64,000 nt of DNA from Metallyticus violacea. Its lineage: Eukaryota; Arthropoda; Insecta; Mantodea; Metallyticidae. Below the pieces are notes generated by a model. The model saw only the letters and a list, made by a program, of their open reading frames with translations, was not told the origin of the DNA and made no database searches. Location: contig CM060830.1 of NCBI GenBank assembly GCA_030762175.1, forward strand, positions 51,271,501-51,335,500. Direction: 5' to 3'. Of the stretch, positions 10,552 through 21,473 are shown piece after piece. Within the stretch, counting starts at the first letter, position 1, and every line of letters begins with the position of its first letter. Made by a program: the position numbers and the translations under genes.

Positions 10552-10680
10552 CATAAATATAGCTCATGTAGGCAATAATTATTAATAGATGTAAAACACT
10601 AGTGTGTGTGTGTGTGTGTGTATTGTTTTACTAGTGTTTTACAGCTATTAATAATTATTGCCTACATGAGCTATATTTAT
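10552..10680. repeat. Long hairpin with (GT)n loop
   Basis: Arms of about 50 bp (ATAGCTCATGTAGGCAATAA and its complement) enclose a (GT)n tract at about 10602-10621. It is followed immediately by a second short palindrome, TTTAGAAAATATATATATTT, before Penelope-like coding sequence. It may be the 5' end structure of the Penelope insertion that follows, or a separate fold-back element. Confidence 0.75.
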
Positions 10681-10712
10681 TTATTACAATTTAGAAAATA
10701 TATATATTTTCT

Positions 10713-11228
10713 AAATTTGTACCCTGCCTTACTTTTAGAACACCCCCTAACCATAAAAGTATATTTTGCCAAAACCTATCTCCTCCGAATTTACCACGTC
10801 CCTTTGCGGGCTCATATCCTTGCCAATGCCCTAAATGTAAAACCTGTGCGCTAATTATGCCGTGCCATTCATTCCACAGCCCTAATTTATCCAGAGAATT
10901 TAACATTTCTTCATTTGCTACTTGTTCTTCCAAGAACGTCGTATATATGTTATCTTGTAAGCTTTGCAAAGCATTTTATATTGGTTTAACTTCTACTGTT
11001 GTTTCGCTACGTATGAACAATCATAGACGTTCTGTTAAAACCAAGTCTCCCTTGCCAGTTGCCCAACATGCCTTATCTGACTGTAAGGATTTTGATGATG
11101 CTTTTAATCTAACACTTATTGATGCGTTACCTACACAATGCTCTGAAAGTTTACTCAGAGATAGAGAAATGGCAGCTATATTTTTACATACAGCGCATAT
11201 ACCACCTGGTTTAAATCTTACGTATTAA
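10713..11228 (+). pseudogene. Penelope-like endonuclease ORF fragment, second type
   Basis: An uninterrupted frame of 171 codons ends at TAA 11226-11228. A Cys-rich lead-in CQCPKCKTC (about residues 35-43) is followed by the GIY-YIG-type core VVYMLSCKLCKAFYIG and MNNHRRSVK, then LLRDREMAAIFLH and HIPPGLN. The first GIY tyrosine block is VVY and the second is FYIG. The RT part is absent, which is the usual 5' truncation of Penelope insertions. Shared DNA with the repeats at 8585-9081 begins about 105 bp downstream. The frame is intact to its stop, so this may be a relatively young insertion. Confidence 0.8.
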
Positions 11229-11410
11229 TTTTTTTTGTTTTTTCCTACACTCTCATTTCTAGTTTCATCTGTTTCCAAGCATTAACGTTACCTTCGATAC
11301 TCAATATTTACTTTTATCACCGTCACTTGTCTTCTTGCCATAGAAGGACTCCACGAGTCCGAAATATAGCGATCTCAAGTGTGACTCTTTCTCAGTGTTT
11401 TGTCAGAGGG
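11229..11410 (+). repeat. Penelope 3' region with pLTR-like block
   Basis: Downstream of the endonuclease stop, 11333-11400 matches the reverse of 8705-8743 and 9043-9081 (CTTCTTGCCAT.GAAG..ACTC, then CGAAATATAGC). Its centre is a perfect 6-bp hairpin, GGACTC-CAC-GAGTCC, followed by GAAATATA. The upstream core box (CCATAGA) is far from CTGANGA, so a ribozyme role is only a possibility. Confidence 0.55.
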
Positions 11411-11522
11411 TTACACATGGTAGCAGAAAAGTAAAGAAATTTGTTACTAAGCAATGGAAAGAGAAGCAGACTAAAGTTATCTCCATGTTGTGTATAAAAA
11501 AATTAAAAATTTTTGTAAACAG

Positions 11523-11763
11523 TGATAAGTCCATTCCGAGCCTGGAGTCACTGCTGGCAGAGGCAGGTGCAGCAGGAGAACATGCGCATCTTATGCAGCT
11601 GGTGGACCAGCAAGCAACATTGGAATCATCTTTGGGACAAGAGCGCTGCAGGGAAACAGATGGTCCTTTCCCAGAATGCACTCCTCCTACTGCATGCCAA
11701 GAATTTCAGACTGCAAGGCTGTTTCTCTCTCACTTTGGATTTCTCTCTCTTGATGCAGCAAAT
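11523..11763 (+). CDS. RALGAPB: RalGAP beta subunit exon
   Basis: The acceptor AG is at 11521-11522 and the donor GTGAGT at 11764. The first base completes the valine codon left open by the exon ending at 357, and the exon ends on a codon boundary. It encodes about 80 residues with SIPSLESLLAEAG and the conserved CQEFQTARLFLSHFGFLSL, which leads into the Rap/Ran-GAP-like domain of the beta subunit. The open frame extends upstream of the acceptor into intron, but that part shows no family similarity. Confidence 0.93.
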
Positions 11764-11817
11764 GTGAGTTAAATGTTGTATCATACTCATTGATGCAATA
11801 CCACAGTATCATTAATG

Positions 11818-11937
11818 TTGCCAGGGTTTTAAAAGTATCAGAAATCACCTTATAGCCCAGTAGTTCCCAGGTTTTTAAATGTATCAGAAATCACTTTATA
11901 ACCCAGTAGTTGCCAGGTTTTTAAATGTATCAGAAAC
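11818..11937. repeat. 46-bp tandem repeat, about 2.6 copies
   Basis: Units begin at 11818, 11864 and 11910 (TTGCCAGGTTTTTAAATGTA pattern with a few differences), just after a RALGAPB exon. No function is evident. Confidence 0.8.
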
Positions 11938-11945
11938 CATATCAC

Positions 11946-12739
11946 ACCCGCACTATATAAGTCTGCACTTAGGTAACCATCTACCTAATGTGAGTGTTAT
12001 TATTAGTCTGTCTATAAAATAGTGCATTAAATAATTCCAACTGAATCTTTTGTTAATCAAACTGTTACATAACACACACATTTACATGGTACCTCATCTT
12101 TGTATAGTTTTTTACTAGTGTAATCTTTATTTTCTTTTACTGATAACTGTATAGAAAAGTAAGTGAAAGACAAAATATTAGAACAGGTATCCCCACTCCG
12201 TCAACAAATACATTGGAAGCAGGAATCCAAAAACAAAATAAATCAGCCTAATTATATCAGAAATAGCCTCTAAATTGACTTTGGAGAAAACTTTTTTTCA
12301 GTTTATATAATTTTTCATTCCATCCAATGCAATGTAATACTGCTTTATAAGAGAAAAGCTGATCAATTCCAAGCATGAATTACTCTTCAAAATGTGAAAA
12401 GTCATTATATTTTAAATATAATGCTCCTTGAGCCATATTAGCATCATTTAAAGTATAGCAGTTTTCCAAATATCCTATTACAGCATATAAGCTTATTAAA
12501 TTAATTTTTACTTTATTTTGAAGGTACATAATTAAGCTATCATTGATGTACCCTTACTATCTCATGAACAAAAGTAGTATCCAAAAAAGGTTTTATAAAA
12601 CGTCTTCAAAATTTTTCTTTAAAGTATTTTTGGTCAATCGATCATCTAAATGTTATGTATGGCTATTTGGAGTAATCTGGTCTGGCCAGCAATGTTATTA
12701 TTTAAGTTTATAATTATCAGGCTAATTGCCATGAGTGTT
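11946..12739. other. Intron sequence, nothing recognised
   Basis: AT-rich RALGAPB intron sequence without coding or repeat signatures I can name. Confidence 0.4.
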
Positions 12740-12990
12740 GTTTTAAATTAAATTTAAATTTAAAAATAAAGCAGTTGCTGATGCCATGATCAGCATCATC
12801 AGTAAACCAAAAGTGTCTGGAGAAGGAGAGGTATAGAACCATTGGAAGTGGGAAAGTGTAGGAGCAGTGCTTTTTTGTAGAGCAGATGTTATTTGTTCAC
12901 CAGTAACAGATTCCAAATCTTGCCTCTCCAGACACTTTTGGCCCATGATAATATTGGTTGTGGTATAAGCAAAAGCTTTGGTTTTAAATT
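12740..12990. mobile_element. Palindromic element with hammerhead-like motif
   Basis: The left arm (TTTAAATTTAAAAATAAAGC...CAAAAGTGTCTGGAG) and right arm (CTCCAGACACTTTTGGCCCA...GGTTTTAAATTTAATTT) are inverted copies around about 100 bp. The right end AGCAAAAGCTTTGGT is shared with the Penelope-associated end at 55424-55438. No clear TSD was found because the flanks are simple A/T. Confidence 0.6.
12771..12802 (-). ncRNA. Hammerhead-like motif
   Basis: On the reverse strand: CTGATGA (12802-12796), one T, a perfect stem GCTGAT-CATGGC-ATCAGC, then AACTGC where GAAA is expected. The first core box is canonical and the second is mutated, so this copy is predicted to be inactive. Confidence 0.45.
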
Positions 12991-14854
12991 TAATTTAAGC
13001 GAACAACTATCAAAATTTTAATAATAATGTGTCAGCAGCTGCACTAAAAATAGCTATCTTTGGTGCTTACCTAAGCAATTAAAAATGTTCAGTTTATAAT
13101 TTTTTCCCCTTCCTTAAAAAGAAAGGGATTAGTTATATTCTTCTGTATGCTGATGAAAAAAAATTTACTGCAAGATTAAAGTTAGTGATTTATTTTTCAT
13201 ATCCAACACTTCATCTGTGGGAGTTACTACCTTGAACATTGCATTTAACTCCAATTATGGTAATTTTTTCATCCCAAAACCACTGAAATATACTATATTT
13301 GGCAAGTCTTGTCATAAACATGTTAGAAAGAGAGGAAGTTACCCTCTCACTTCAGGCAATGTTGCTGCTGGTACTAAGCTAATCCTTAAGGTGAAAGAAA
13401 AGAGGGCAAATTCCAGAATTGGAACAGGTGAATCTTAGTGCAATTCCCTTTATCACTGCAGTTCTCTTCTTCCTAATCTTAGTCAGCCTCTTCCTATTAT
13501 CAGAATCATTTAAATGAACTCATAGTCTGTTCAGAATCTTATCCATTAAACTATCTTCTCCCAATAAAACTGTTCCATATTTTTCACATGCTTGCAAGTC
13601 ATTTTCCAACTTTCCACTCTCACATTAGACACAGCAGTCTTAGCAAAGCTTTAATGTGACTGATACAGTATGTTTAGGAATGTCATTCTTAATTTGTGCC
13701 CATATTAGTTCTATGGCATTTAATTCACAATAATAATGGAGTAATCATGTTATATCATGACCTTGTAATTTTGCCATGGTATCAATTTCATATTTCCTAA
13801 ATCTGTTTTTATTCCTCTTTATAGATTTCATTGTAATACATTGTATCTAAATTATTTTCACGTTACCATGCTTGCATATTTTCTTTTATTGATGACGATG
13901 TGGTGCCTTGTTTAATTCACTTGAATGATAAGGGTGCAGTACCAAGAATACTATTTGGAGGAATATTAAGAAGCTGCTGTGAAAGCCAATTTTTTTAAAA
14001 TCTTACCATCACTTTTCTCATGATAGTCTATAATGATTTTGATTGGAAACATAAAAAGATCTCAGGAGTAAATCTGAACAACCTACATGTACATCAATAA
14101 ATCACTGGCCCTTGCCTAAAGGAAATTTTTAGTGGGACACCATATTATGTCTTATAGAAGGAATAAATTGTTCTTATAGCCAGTGTGTATACACCATTGG
14201 TGTATTTATTTTTAAACATTTAACATATAAAAAGAAAAAAACCTATGCACACAATACAAAATTGGAAAATAAAAATCTTTTTTCCTAATAATTCTCTCTG
14301 TTTGTTCAGCATGGTACCTCCAAGCAACTGATTGAACTTGAAAAAGTCTAAAATTTTCAGTGGAAACTATAAATCTTATGACACAGGAAGATAGTCCATG
14401 CCATTATCCTCATTCTCCATCTCTTTTTAGACTTTAGCCAGACTTTACTAAAATTAAGGAACAGAAATATATTTTTATATTATTTTGCTATACATATATT
14501 TAATTATTTATTACAACAATATTAAGTAGCACTTTCCATGAATAACATTTAAAAATTTAAGAGAACTGAGCTAAAAATAACAGGATTAATTTCAGCAATC
14601 AGTATGACTTTTTCCTAAAAGATGCAATTGGTCAATAAGATACTGCACAAATTAATCACTTGTTTAAAAAGTAAAGTTATATTATAAGAATCTTCTCTTA
14701 CTGTTCTGCTCCAATTTTCATATAGGTTAGGGCTAGAACATTCTGTAGTATTTGCTTGTTAATTTGTCCCTGTTTTGTAAAATTCTGCCTTGAAATGGAA
14801 AATAAAAATGAGTCAAATCAGATCTCACTTAACCATCAGTGACACTACATTAAA
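12991..14854. other. Intron sequence, nothing recognised
   Basis: Includes an isolated 73-codon frame at 13217-13438 on the + strand, which has no recognised motif and low-complexity neighbours. I would not call it a gene. Confidence 0.4.
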
Positions 14855-14867
14855 ATTAAATCTTTTA

Positions 14868-15064
14868 ATTCATATCATTGTATGATTCAGTTGAACTATA
14901 CACTCTTAAAGCTTCACTTACGTTTCATAAATGTTCTCGAAACCGGTTCCATACATTTATGAAAAGTAAGTGAAGCTTTAAGAGTGTGTAGTTCAACTGA
15001 ATCTTACAATGATATCAATTAATATGATTGGCTACACTGTGCAAGTTCCAATTTACATTTAAGT
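14868..15064. mobile_element. Palindromic element with 13-bp TSD
   Basis: The 13-bp direct repeat ATTAAATCTTTTA lies at 14855-14867 and 15065-15077. Inside, arms with TTCAGTTGAACTA and CACTCTTAAAGCTTCACTTA meet at GAAACCGGTTCC, and the right end is GTGCAAGTTCCAATTTACAT. It closely resembles the element at 44116-44268. The GAAACCGGT centre matches the GAAA plus palindrome half of the hammerhead-like motif at 54665-54700. Confidence 0.75.
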
Positions 15065-15077
15065 ATTAAATCTTTTA

Positions 15078-15857
15078 TTAAATATGTTGATACTAACTTC
15101 ATTTAAACAACATTGTCTTCAGCTTCTTAAATACAATTTAAATTATAATGCTTTGTTTGAACATTATGATAGTGTACTTGATTGTCATGGTAATCTTGTG
15201 TCTGTGAGGGTCAGATAAGCATCAAAGAAAATTCAGATATCCAACCTTTAAGTATAATGGTAATTTCAAGAGTTCTGCACACCATAAGTTTCTCTTTAAA
15301 AAAATTTATTTTACCAAATATACATACAAGTCTCCAACTATTCTTTATTTTTCTTTATCACAATGATCCAATGCTTGGAGAAGTATTCCTTTGAGGATAT
15401 CATCCACACTGATGCATTTGATTATGTGGGTTTCATTAGACATCAATGAGGACTGGTTCCTTTAATTTTAGTAACAAGTCAGAACTACATGGTCTCATGG
15501 CTGAACTGCAAGGCATAAACTTTAAGCAAAGCATTGCCAAATTTATTTCAATATTTTCTTTGCATGGATGTAGCTTGAACACTTTCTTCTTTCATTTCAA
15601 AGTCCTATTTTGTAAGAGGAGATAACTTGGCCCCTAAATTTTATATACAACATTCTGAAGTAAAGTGGCTCAGGATGCTAAATCTGAAGTATTGTATCAT
15701 TCTACTGGCCATGCACATTGTGCAGAATGTTTGAGATGGACATCATGTATTTGCAGTAAATATTGTAATTTTCAACCATTAGGTTATTTTGCTTTTGTAT
15801 GTTAGAAAGCTAATATGTTAAAACCCATAAATCATCTTTTTCATTTTCATTTGGTAG
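15078..15857. other. Intron sequence, nothing recognised
   Basis: AT-rich sequence between the palindromic element and the next RALGAPB exon. Confidence 0.4.
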
Positions 15858-16019
15858 GGCAATATTGGAACACCATTAACAGCATTGGATGCAACCCGTG
15901 AAGGCTTCTGCCGAGATCTTGAAGCACTTGACAATATGAGCTCTCGAACCTGTGATACTGTACATGTATTTTATGTACGTGCTGGTCAGAAAACAGCTGA
16001 AGAAATACTTAGTAATGTG
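15858..16019 (+). CDS. RALGAPB: RalGAP beta subunit exon
   Basis: The acceptor TAG ends at 15857 and the donor GTAGGT begins at 16020. The exon is 54 codons, phase 0 at both ends. It encodes GNIGTPLTALDATREGFCRD and then FYVRAGQKTAEEILSNV. These are hallmark blocks of the C-terminal GAP-like domain of RalGAP beta. Confidence 0.94.
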
Positions 16020-16208
16020 GTAGGTATATTTATAAGGTAACAGTCATATCTCCAAAGAACAAAGTGCAGTTGCAGATGGTGAAGATATTAATCCATTAGT
16101 TTGACATTTTATTTTAATCAAAGTAAAAATATTAAATATGTAAAGACAGCATGACAAATTATTGTTACAAAATCACTCAAATTTCACTAATTTTGTTCCA
16201 CTTACTGG

Positions 16209-16242
16209 GACATGTTTCAAAGACGATTGCCTCCATCTTCAG
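16209..16242 (-). ncRNA. Hammerhead-like motif (left arm)
   Basis: On the reverse strand: CTGAAGA (16242-16236), T, stem II halves GGAGGC and the GTCTTT side around AATC, then GAAACATGTC. ACATGT is self-complementary and is followed by C, as expected for a stem III that pairs between two molecules and a UH cleavage site. Confidence 0.5.
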
Positions 16243-16736
16243 CTTGGTCCCACTGGCCACTTCCCAGTGTGGGAGCCCCAGTAAATAAATTCAGTTTAAA
16301 AAAACACTTAAATACCAACACAAAAGACAAAATTCCACCAGGAAAGCAATCAGGCATCTATGAAATTGGTTGCAAAGACTGTGACATGAAATACATAGGC
16401 AAAATAAAAAGAAATATCACCATGTATTTTAAGGAACACATGAGAAATGTTAAATTTAAACACACAGAAAAATCAGCAGTGGCAGAACATTTTTGGCAAA
16501 AAAAACACGAATTCCAAAAGGAACCAAAACTATTAAAAGCTCTTCAAAAACCCATAGAATTAACAGTATGGGAAAATATATTTATAAACAAAAACAAAGA
16601 ATTTTTGGTTAACTTTGATCTCCCAAACAACAGATACCTCATCAATAAGTTCGTTAAAGTCACAGAGCGACATCTTAATACCACACTGGGAAGCAGCCAG
16701 TGGGACCAAGCTGAAGATGGAGTCAGTCGCCTTTGA
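16212..16736 (+). pseudogene. Penelope-like GIY-YIG endonuclease fragment
   Basis: An open frame of 174 codons. From about residue 39 it reads DKIPPGKQSGIYEIGCKDC, then MKYIGKIKRNITMYFKEHMR, KSAVAEHFW and ELTVWENIFINKNKEFLVNF. GIYEI and KYIG are the two GIY-YIG strands, the CKDC pair is the zinc-binding insert seen in Penelope endonucleases, and KEH and AEH match expected catalytic surroundings. The first about 30 residues come from the inverted end and are not part of the domain. RT is missing. The frame is intact, so decay is limited. Confidence 0.85.
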
Positions 16737-16746
16737 AACATGTTCA
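16711..16746 (+). ncRNA. Hammerhead-like motif (right arm)
   Basis: CTGAAGA (16711-16717), T, stem II built from GGAGTCAGTCGCCTTT, GAAA (16735-16738), then CATGTTC. It is the inverted partner of the motif at 16209-16242 and keeps the self-complementary ACATGT. Confidence 0.5.
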
Positions 16747-17059
16747 AGTTAAGTGGAACAAAGTTAGTGAAATTTGAGTGATTTCATAACAATAATTTGT
16801 CATATTATAATGTATTTCACTGTGAAAATCCCCGATACAAAAAACTATGAAAAGACAGCTTTATAGCATTCAAATATCATCCATAAATATGTTTCAGTCA
16901 GCATAATGAAAGTTTTTGCTATGCAGAGACAATGCTTCAAAAGTAGTTAAAATTACATCCAATCAAAATTCTGTATTCCTAAGGCTGCATTTTCTTTAAT
17001 AATACAAATTACAATATTTATTGATTGCAGTGCTTTATGGTATACTTTTTATATTTTAG

Positions 17060-17189
17060 CAATCTGAATCAAGCGTATCTCCACATTTTTTGGAATTTCT
17101 GCGTTCACTAGGCTGGCCAGTGAATGTCTTCCAACATCCTGGTTGGACTGGTCATATTTCCACAAGCTGGAGAGTTATGCAGCCAACTG
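17060..17189 (+). CDS. RALGAPB: RalGAP beta subunit exon
   Basis: The acceptor TTTTAG ends at 17059 and the donor GTAAGC begins at 17190. It is 43 codons plus one base, and the next exon supplies two bases. Encodes [19 protein letters not shown] and [12 protein letters not shown], both strongly conserved blocks of the GAP-like domain. Confidence 0.94.
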
Positions 17190-17599
17190 GTAAGCCCCTT
17201 TCCCCTCCATATTTTATAAGAAATCAAATCCTGATTAAATATTAACAATGCTACAAATTTATATGTGGATTGGTAATAAACATGGCAGATGGTGGATGTA
17301 GTTGTAATTCAATCTGATATAAGTTTTTATGGCATTATATGGATGAGTGCAATAGAGGATGGTAACTGGCAAATAAATAGTGTAAACTATACTGTGAAGA
17401 AATAGTTTTTCAATTACTGTGAAAATGATCAGTTATTAATGGTTTCATTAAATGATCTGGCAGCTTCTGTTAATTAGTTAATTGAGCCTTTGTATGAGTT
17501 ATTGGACAATAACTAGTGATTAAAAGTTATAAAGCAATTACTGAAGATACTGGTGTATTAATTACCATGGTGGAGGGCTAAGCAAGTGGAAGGGAAAGG
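17190..17599. other. Intron sequence, nothing recognised
   Basis: AT-rich; no repeat family recognised before the LINE start. Confidence 0.35.
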
Positions 17600-17711
17600 T
17601 TGTGGTCAGTGTTAGCTCCTGTTCTAAAGTGCTAAAAGGGGATAAGTAGCAATGGGAGTGAATTTAGGTACATAAAGAATCAGAATTGGTTCATTCGAAA
17701 GTAAGAAACCA

Positions 17712-18128
17712 ATGGATCTTACAGACACAAAAAATGAAGGAAATGTGAGTAGCAGGTTTGTAGTGATTATGGTTATTCTGATTTTGCTGATAATAGAAGG
17801 CATAGAGATAAACCCGGGTCCAGGTGAGGACCATGCTAGTTTGGAGCAACTCATCAAGAAGATGGAAGGGATGGAGGAACCAGTTAGGAAATGAATGACT
17901 GCAGCCATGAAGGAAATCAAGGAGGAAATTAGGCAGGAAATTCAAGGAATGAATAGAGAAATGGAGTATGTCAAATTTAGAATAAACAAGATGGAAGAAA
18001 GATATCGCAAACTAAATTTGGTTTTCTCAGGAGAGGAGTGGCCAACCCAAGAAGTGATAGAAATATTGGAAAACCAGCTTAGAGTGCAGCTACAGGGCTG
18101 GGAGGTTGCTGATTCCCATTGGATCTGA
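17712..18128 (+). pseudogene. LINE ORF1-like fragment with 2A-like NPGP motif
   Basis: The first 60 codons contain a hydrophobic run (VVIMVILILLIIEG) directly followed by IEINPGP at residues 31-37 (17802-17822). A single in-frame TGA at 17892-17894 separates this from 77 further codons rich in E/K/R, which look like a coiled coil (MNREMEYVKFRINKMEERYR). NPGP after a hydrophobic stretch is the signature of 2A-type ribosome-skipping peptides, known in several APE-type LINEs. The usual D at the start of the DxExNPGP consensus is G here. Confidence 0.6.
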
Positions 18129-20223
18129 AGACAAAGGGGAAGGAGGCTGATTATTGTCAGATTTACATTGGCACAAATGAGTCATGAGGTGTTAAATAGA
18201 AGTAAAATGTTAAAAGGAACTTATATATTTATTAATAGGGACATGTCAGCTGAACAACATAGACTTAAGTTCCAGATGCTAATGAAGAGAGCAAGAGCCA
18301 GCATACATTTGCAATTTTCAACTGTGGATAGATGGAAGAGTAGGTAATGGAGAGCAAGATGGAGCTAAGGGACAAGAATGGGAGAGGATAGGATATGAAT
18401 CAGTAGATTTTAAAGATGGCCCAGGAAATATGGTAAACAATGGATGGTACAAAGGTTGGTGTAATTGGTGTAATTGCGAGCACATGCCAAGAGTGAGGGA
18501 AGAAGTGGATAATCAAGGACATCAGCTGGGCAAATCAGTGACATCACCAGGGAGAAGAATATCAGCTGGAGGTAGGCTGACTCAACAAGCAACACAACCA
18601 ATGCAGCAGGGTACAGGAGAAGTTATAACAAGTCCAATATCATTTCGACACCCGGGGAACTTTACTGGATGTTGAACGGGTACAAAGTCAGAATAGGGAC
18701 CCGGGGTAAGAGAGAAGGTCAGAGGGGGTGGTGCAGAGAAGTCAGGAGAAGTTAAATGAGTTCAGGTTTAGAGCAGAGTCTCAATAGGAAAGATCGGGAG
18801 GGAAGGGGATATGAGAATAATCTTTTGAAATTGTGAAGGTTTACAAAGAGGGTTGAAGTTAGGTTATGTTAAATGCATTATGAACAAAATCCAGATTTTA
18901 ATCTTAGTAGAAACTTGGTTGGAAGAGGATGCACACATAGAAGTGAGGGGTTTTGCATTTATTAACAAAGCAGGAAGGAGAAATAGGTAAGAGATAGAGT
19001 TTCTGGGAGATTAGAGGTATTTGCCAAAAATAGGGCTAAAGAGAGGAAATCGAAGATTGAAAGTATTTTGGCTGATGTTCCAAAGCTTGGAAATTTGTTT
19101 GGGAATAATATACAATCTACCCAAAATTCTGATCTTAACAATCCTCTACTCCTCTGAATATAGAAGAGGAAATAGAGGAAATTAAGATGGAAGATCCAAC
19201 GTTCTAAATAGTGGAGGATGTAAATGCAAGATGTGGAGTGCTGTAAGCCAGGAGCAGTAGCTCTTGGGTGGATGAGGTAAGGGACAAGGGTGCAGTTGTG
19301 CATGGGAAGGCTAGCAAAGATAAATTAGTGAATGAGGAAGGGCGGAAACTGATGGGGTTTTGTTAAAATATGAACTGTGTTATATTAAACGGGTGTTGAG
19401 GTGAGGACAAAGAAGGTGAGTTTATGTGTGCCGTTGGTTTTGGCCAAAGTGTAGTGGACTATGTTATAAGTAGTAAGGATTTATTGCCAGTAATAAAAAA
19501 ATTTAAGGTATTAAATAATTTTGGTAAAAGCGTACATTTTCCACTTAGTATATTTTTGTTAGTAAATGCAAAAGTGGTTGAAGGGAGAAGAAAGGCAGAG
19601 GACAAGCATGCAGTGAAAATTGAATGATATAAATGGATCAAGGAGGAAAGTTATGAGTTTTATAGGGGTGATAAGCTTTGAAATGTCAAAATTATGTATC
19701 TGTGGTATTATTTTAAAGATGAAGGAGCTTAAGGAAAGGGTTGCATTGGAGAGATATATGTGTTAAAATAGGCAGGGAATAGGATGAAAAAGATTAGTAG
19801 GAAGATTAACATGGGAAAGGCTTGGTTTGATGATGAATATAGGAGTATGCATAATGTAGTGAGAAAAGCAGTAATCTTATGGAAGGAAAAAAATGGAAAG
19901 AGAGAGAGGGAAGAAATGACTCTAGTAAAAGAAGCAATGCGGCTGCTGATGGAGATGAAAAGAGAGAAGTGGGGGAGAGAAAGGGCCAGGGAGATGGAGA
20001 ACAAAATTGACTCTGGGAGTATCTCACAAATCTGAGAGGTGGTTAGCAAATGCACCAGAAAATGGGTGGTAGGGGCCTCAATCAAATCTACCCAGTGGTT
20101 AAGGTACTTCAAGCAGTTGTTTGATAAGGGGGTGGGGGTATCTGGTAGATGGGACCTCGAGTTGGCATGTAATTATTACATAGAGCAGCTGTATAGTTCA
20201 TTCTCAAAGGATGAAGTTGCAAC

Positions 20224-21340
20224 CTGGTAAGGAGACTCAAAAAGAACAAAGCCATGGAATGCCAGTAGAATTTTTTCAAGCAGTGCGAGGATAATGATAG
20301 GCTTCAGTGTTTGGCCAGACTTTTGAATGGAATAAATCAATCCCAATGAATTGGAGGGTGGCAATAATTCAGCCCATCTATAAAGGTAAGGGAAGTATAG
20401 ATGATCCAAATAACTATAGAGGAATAGCATTATTGTCAAATTTAGGAAACATATTCACAGGAATTTTGGTGGAAAGAATAGAAAAATGGGCAGAAGAGAA
20501 CCATAGACTGTCACCAATGCAATCAGGATTCAGGAAGAGTAGAAGAACAACAGACAATATAATGATCATGAAAATTATCGACTAATACTAAGGGGTGAAG
20601 AGAGGGAGGTTGCACACCATATTTATAGACTTAGAGAAAGTGTATAATAGAATAATAAGGGAAGCATTATGGCATAAGCTAAGGTTGAAAGGGTTGAGTA
20701 AAGCCATGATGGAGATACTAATGTAACTTTACCAACAGAACACCTTCTGCATCAAATGTGGGGAGGAGGAAATAACAGCCAAAGTGAACAGTAAAGAGGA
20801 CTTAGACAATGATGTAAATTGAGCCCCATATTGTTTAATTTATTTATAGATGACATTATGGATAGTTTAAGTGTGGGAAATATGCATATGCCAATAATAG
20901 GGAATATGGAAATTCCAGGTTTATTGAATGCCAATGACTTAATGGTGGGTTCTGTATCTGAAATTGGTTTATAATTCCAGCTATAGAGGAAATTGAGAGA
21001 GAGATATTATGAGGTATGAGGGTTAAAAGTGAATCAAAGCAAGTTGAAGACTATTATGTTTGAAAAAGATTGAAAAGATCAGAAAATGGTTCATGGAGGG
21101 TAAAGAAAGGAATTAGTGGAGAATTTTATTTATTTAGGTATTAAATTGTGTAGGAACGGGGATTGGGGAAATCAAGAAAAGTGGGATTTAGCTAAAGGGA
21201 GAACATTGGAATTAACGAGAAAATGTATATATATAGCACCAATAATGAAGGTGACATGGTTTGAAAGGTTGTATACAGCCTTAGTGGAATCAAGATGGGC
21301 TTATAGAGTTGAGATTTGGGGGATAGATAAGGGGTAGGAG
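20224..21340 (+). pseudogene. LINE reverse transcriptase region, broken
   Basis: Three frames are needed to follow the RT. Frame one gives IPMNWRVAIIQPIYKGKG, NYRGIALL and QSGFRKSRRTTDN. The next gives IFIDLEKVYNRIIREALWHK. A third gives SPILFNLFIDDIMD and, at about 20924-20940, LNANDLMVGS where FADD is expected. The loss of one catalytic aspartate (D to N) and the D to N in the motif A neighbourhood mark it as inactive even apart from the frameshifts. Confidence 0.75.
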
Positions 21341-21473
21341 AAAATAGATTTAATAGCAAGAGCCTTCTGCAAACTAATGTTAGGTATACCACAGAACACA
21401 CCAATACAGACTCTCTTCTATAAATAAGGAAAACCAGTTTTAAAGGGATAGTGATGGGAAGAGTAATCAAATA

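Larger units (their letters stand above)
16151..16846 (+). mobile_element. Penelope-like insertion with inverted ends and near-perfect 13-bp TSD
   Basis: ATGTAAAGACAGC (16138-16150) and ATGAAAAGACAGC (16847-16859) agree at 12 of 13 positions and bound the insert. The end arms 16151-16285 and 16680-16803 are inverted copies (TCACTCAAATTTCACTAA, TTGTTCCACTTAC). Between them is a GIY-YIG endonuclease frame. The insert lies 131 bp downstream of a RALGAPB exon. It resembles a 5'-truncated Penelope copy capped by inverted pLTR pieces. Confidence 0.75.

Noticed and set aside
11840..11945. CRISPR-like array from the 46-bp repeats
   Set aside because: The units are contiguous, without spacers, and the genome is eukaryotic.
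13217..13438. 73-codon + strand frame as an extra RALGAPB exon
   Set aside because: It has no family similarity, and the neighbouring exons at 11523 and 15858 join in phase without it.
16212..16300. First 30 residues of the endonuclease frame as part of the protein
   Set aside because: They are encoded by the inverted terminal arm, which reappears reversed at 16680-16747.
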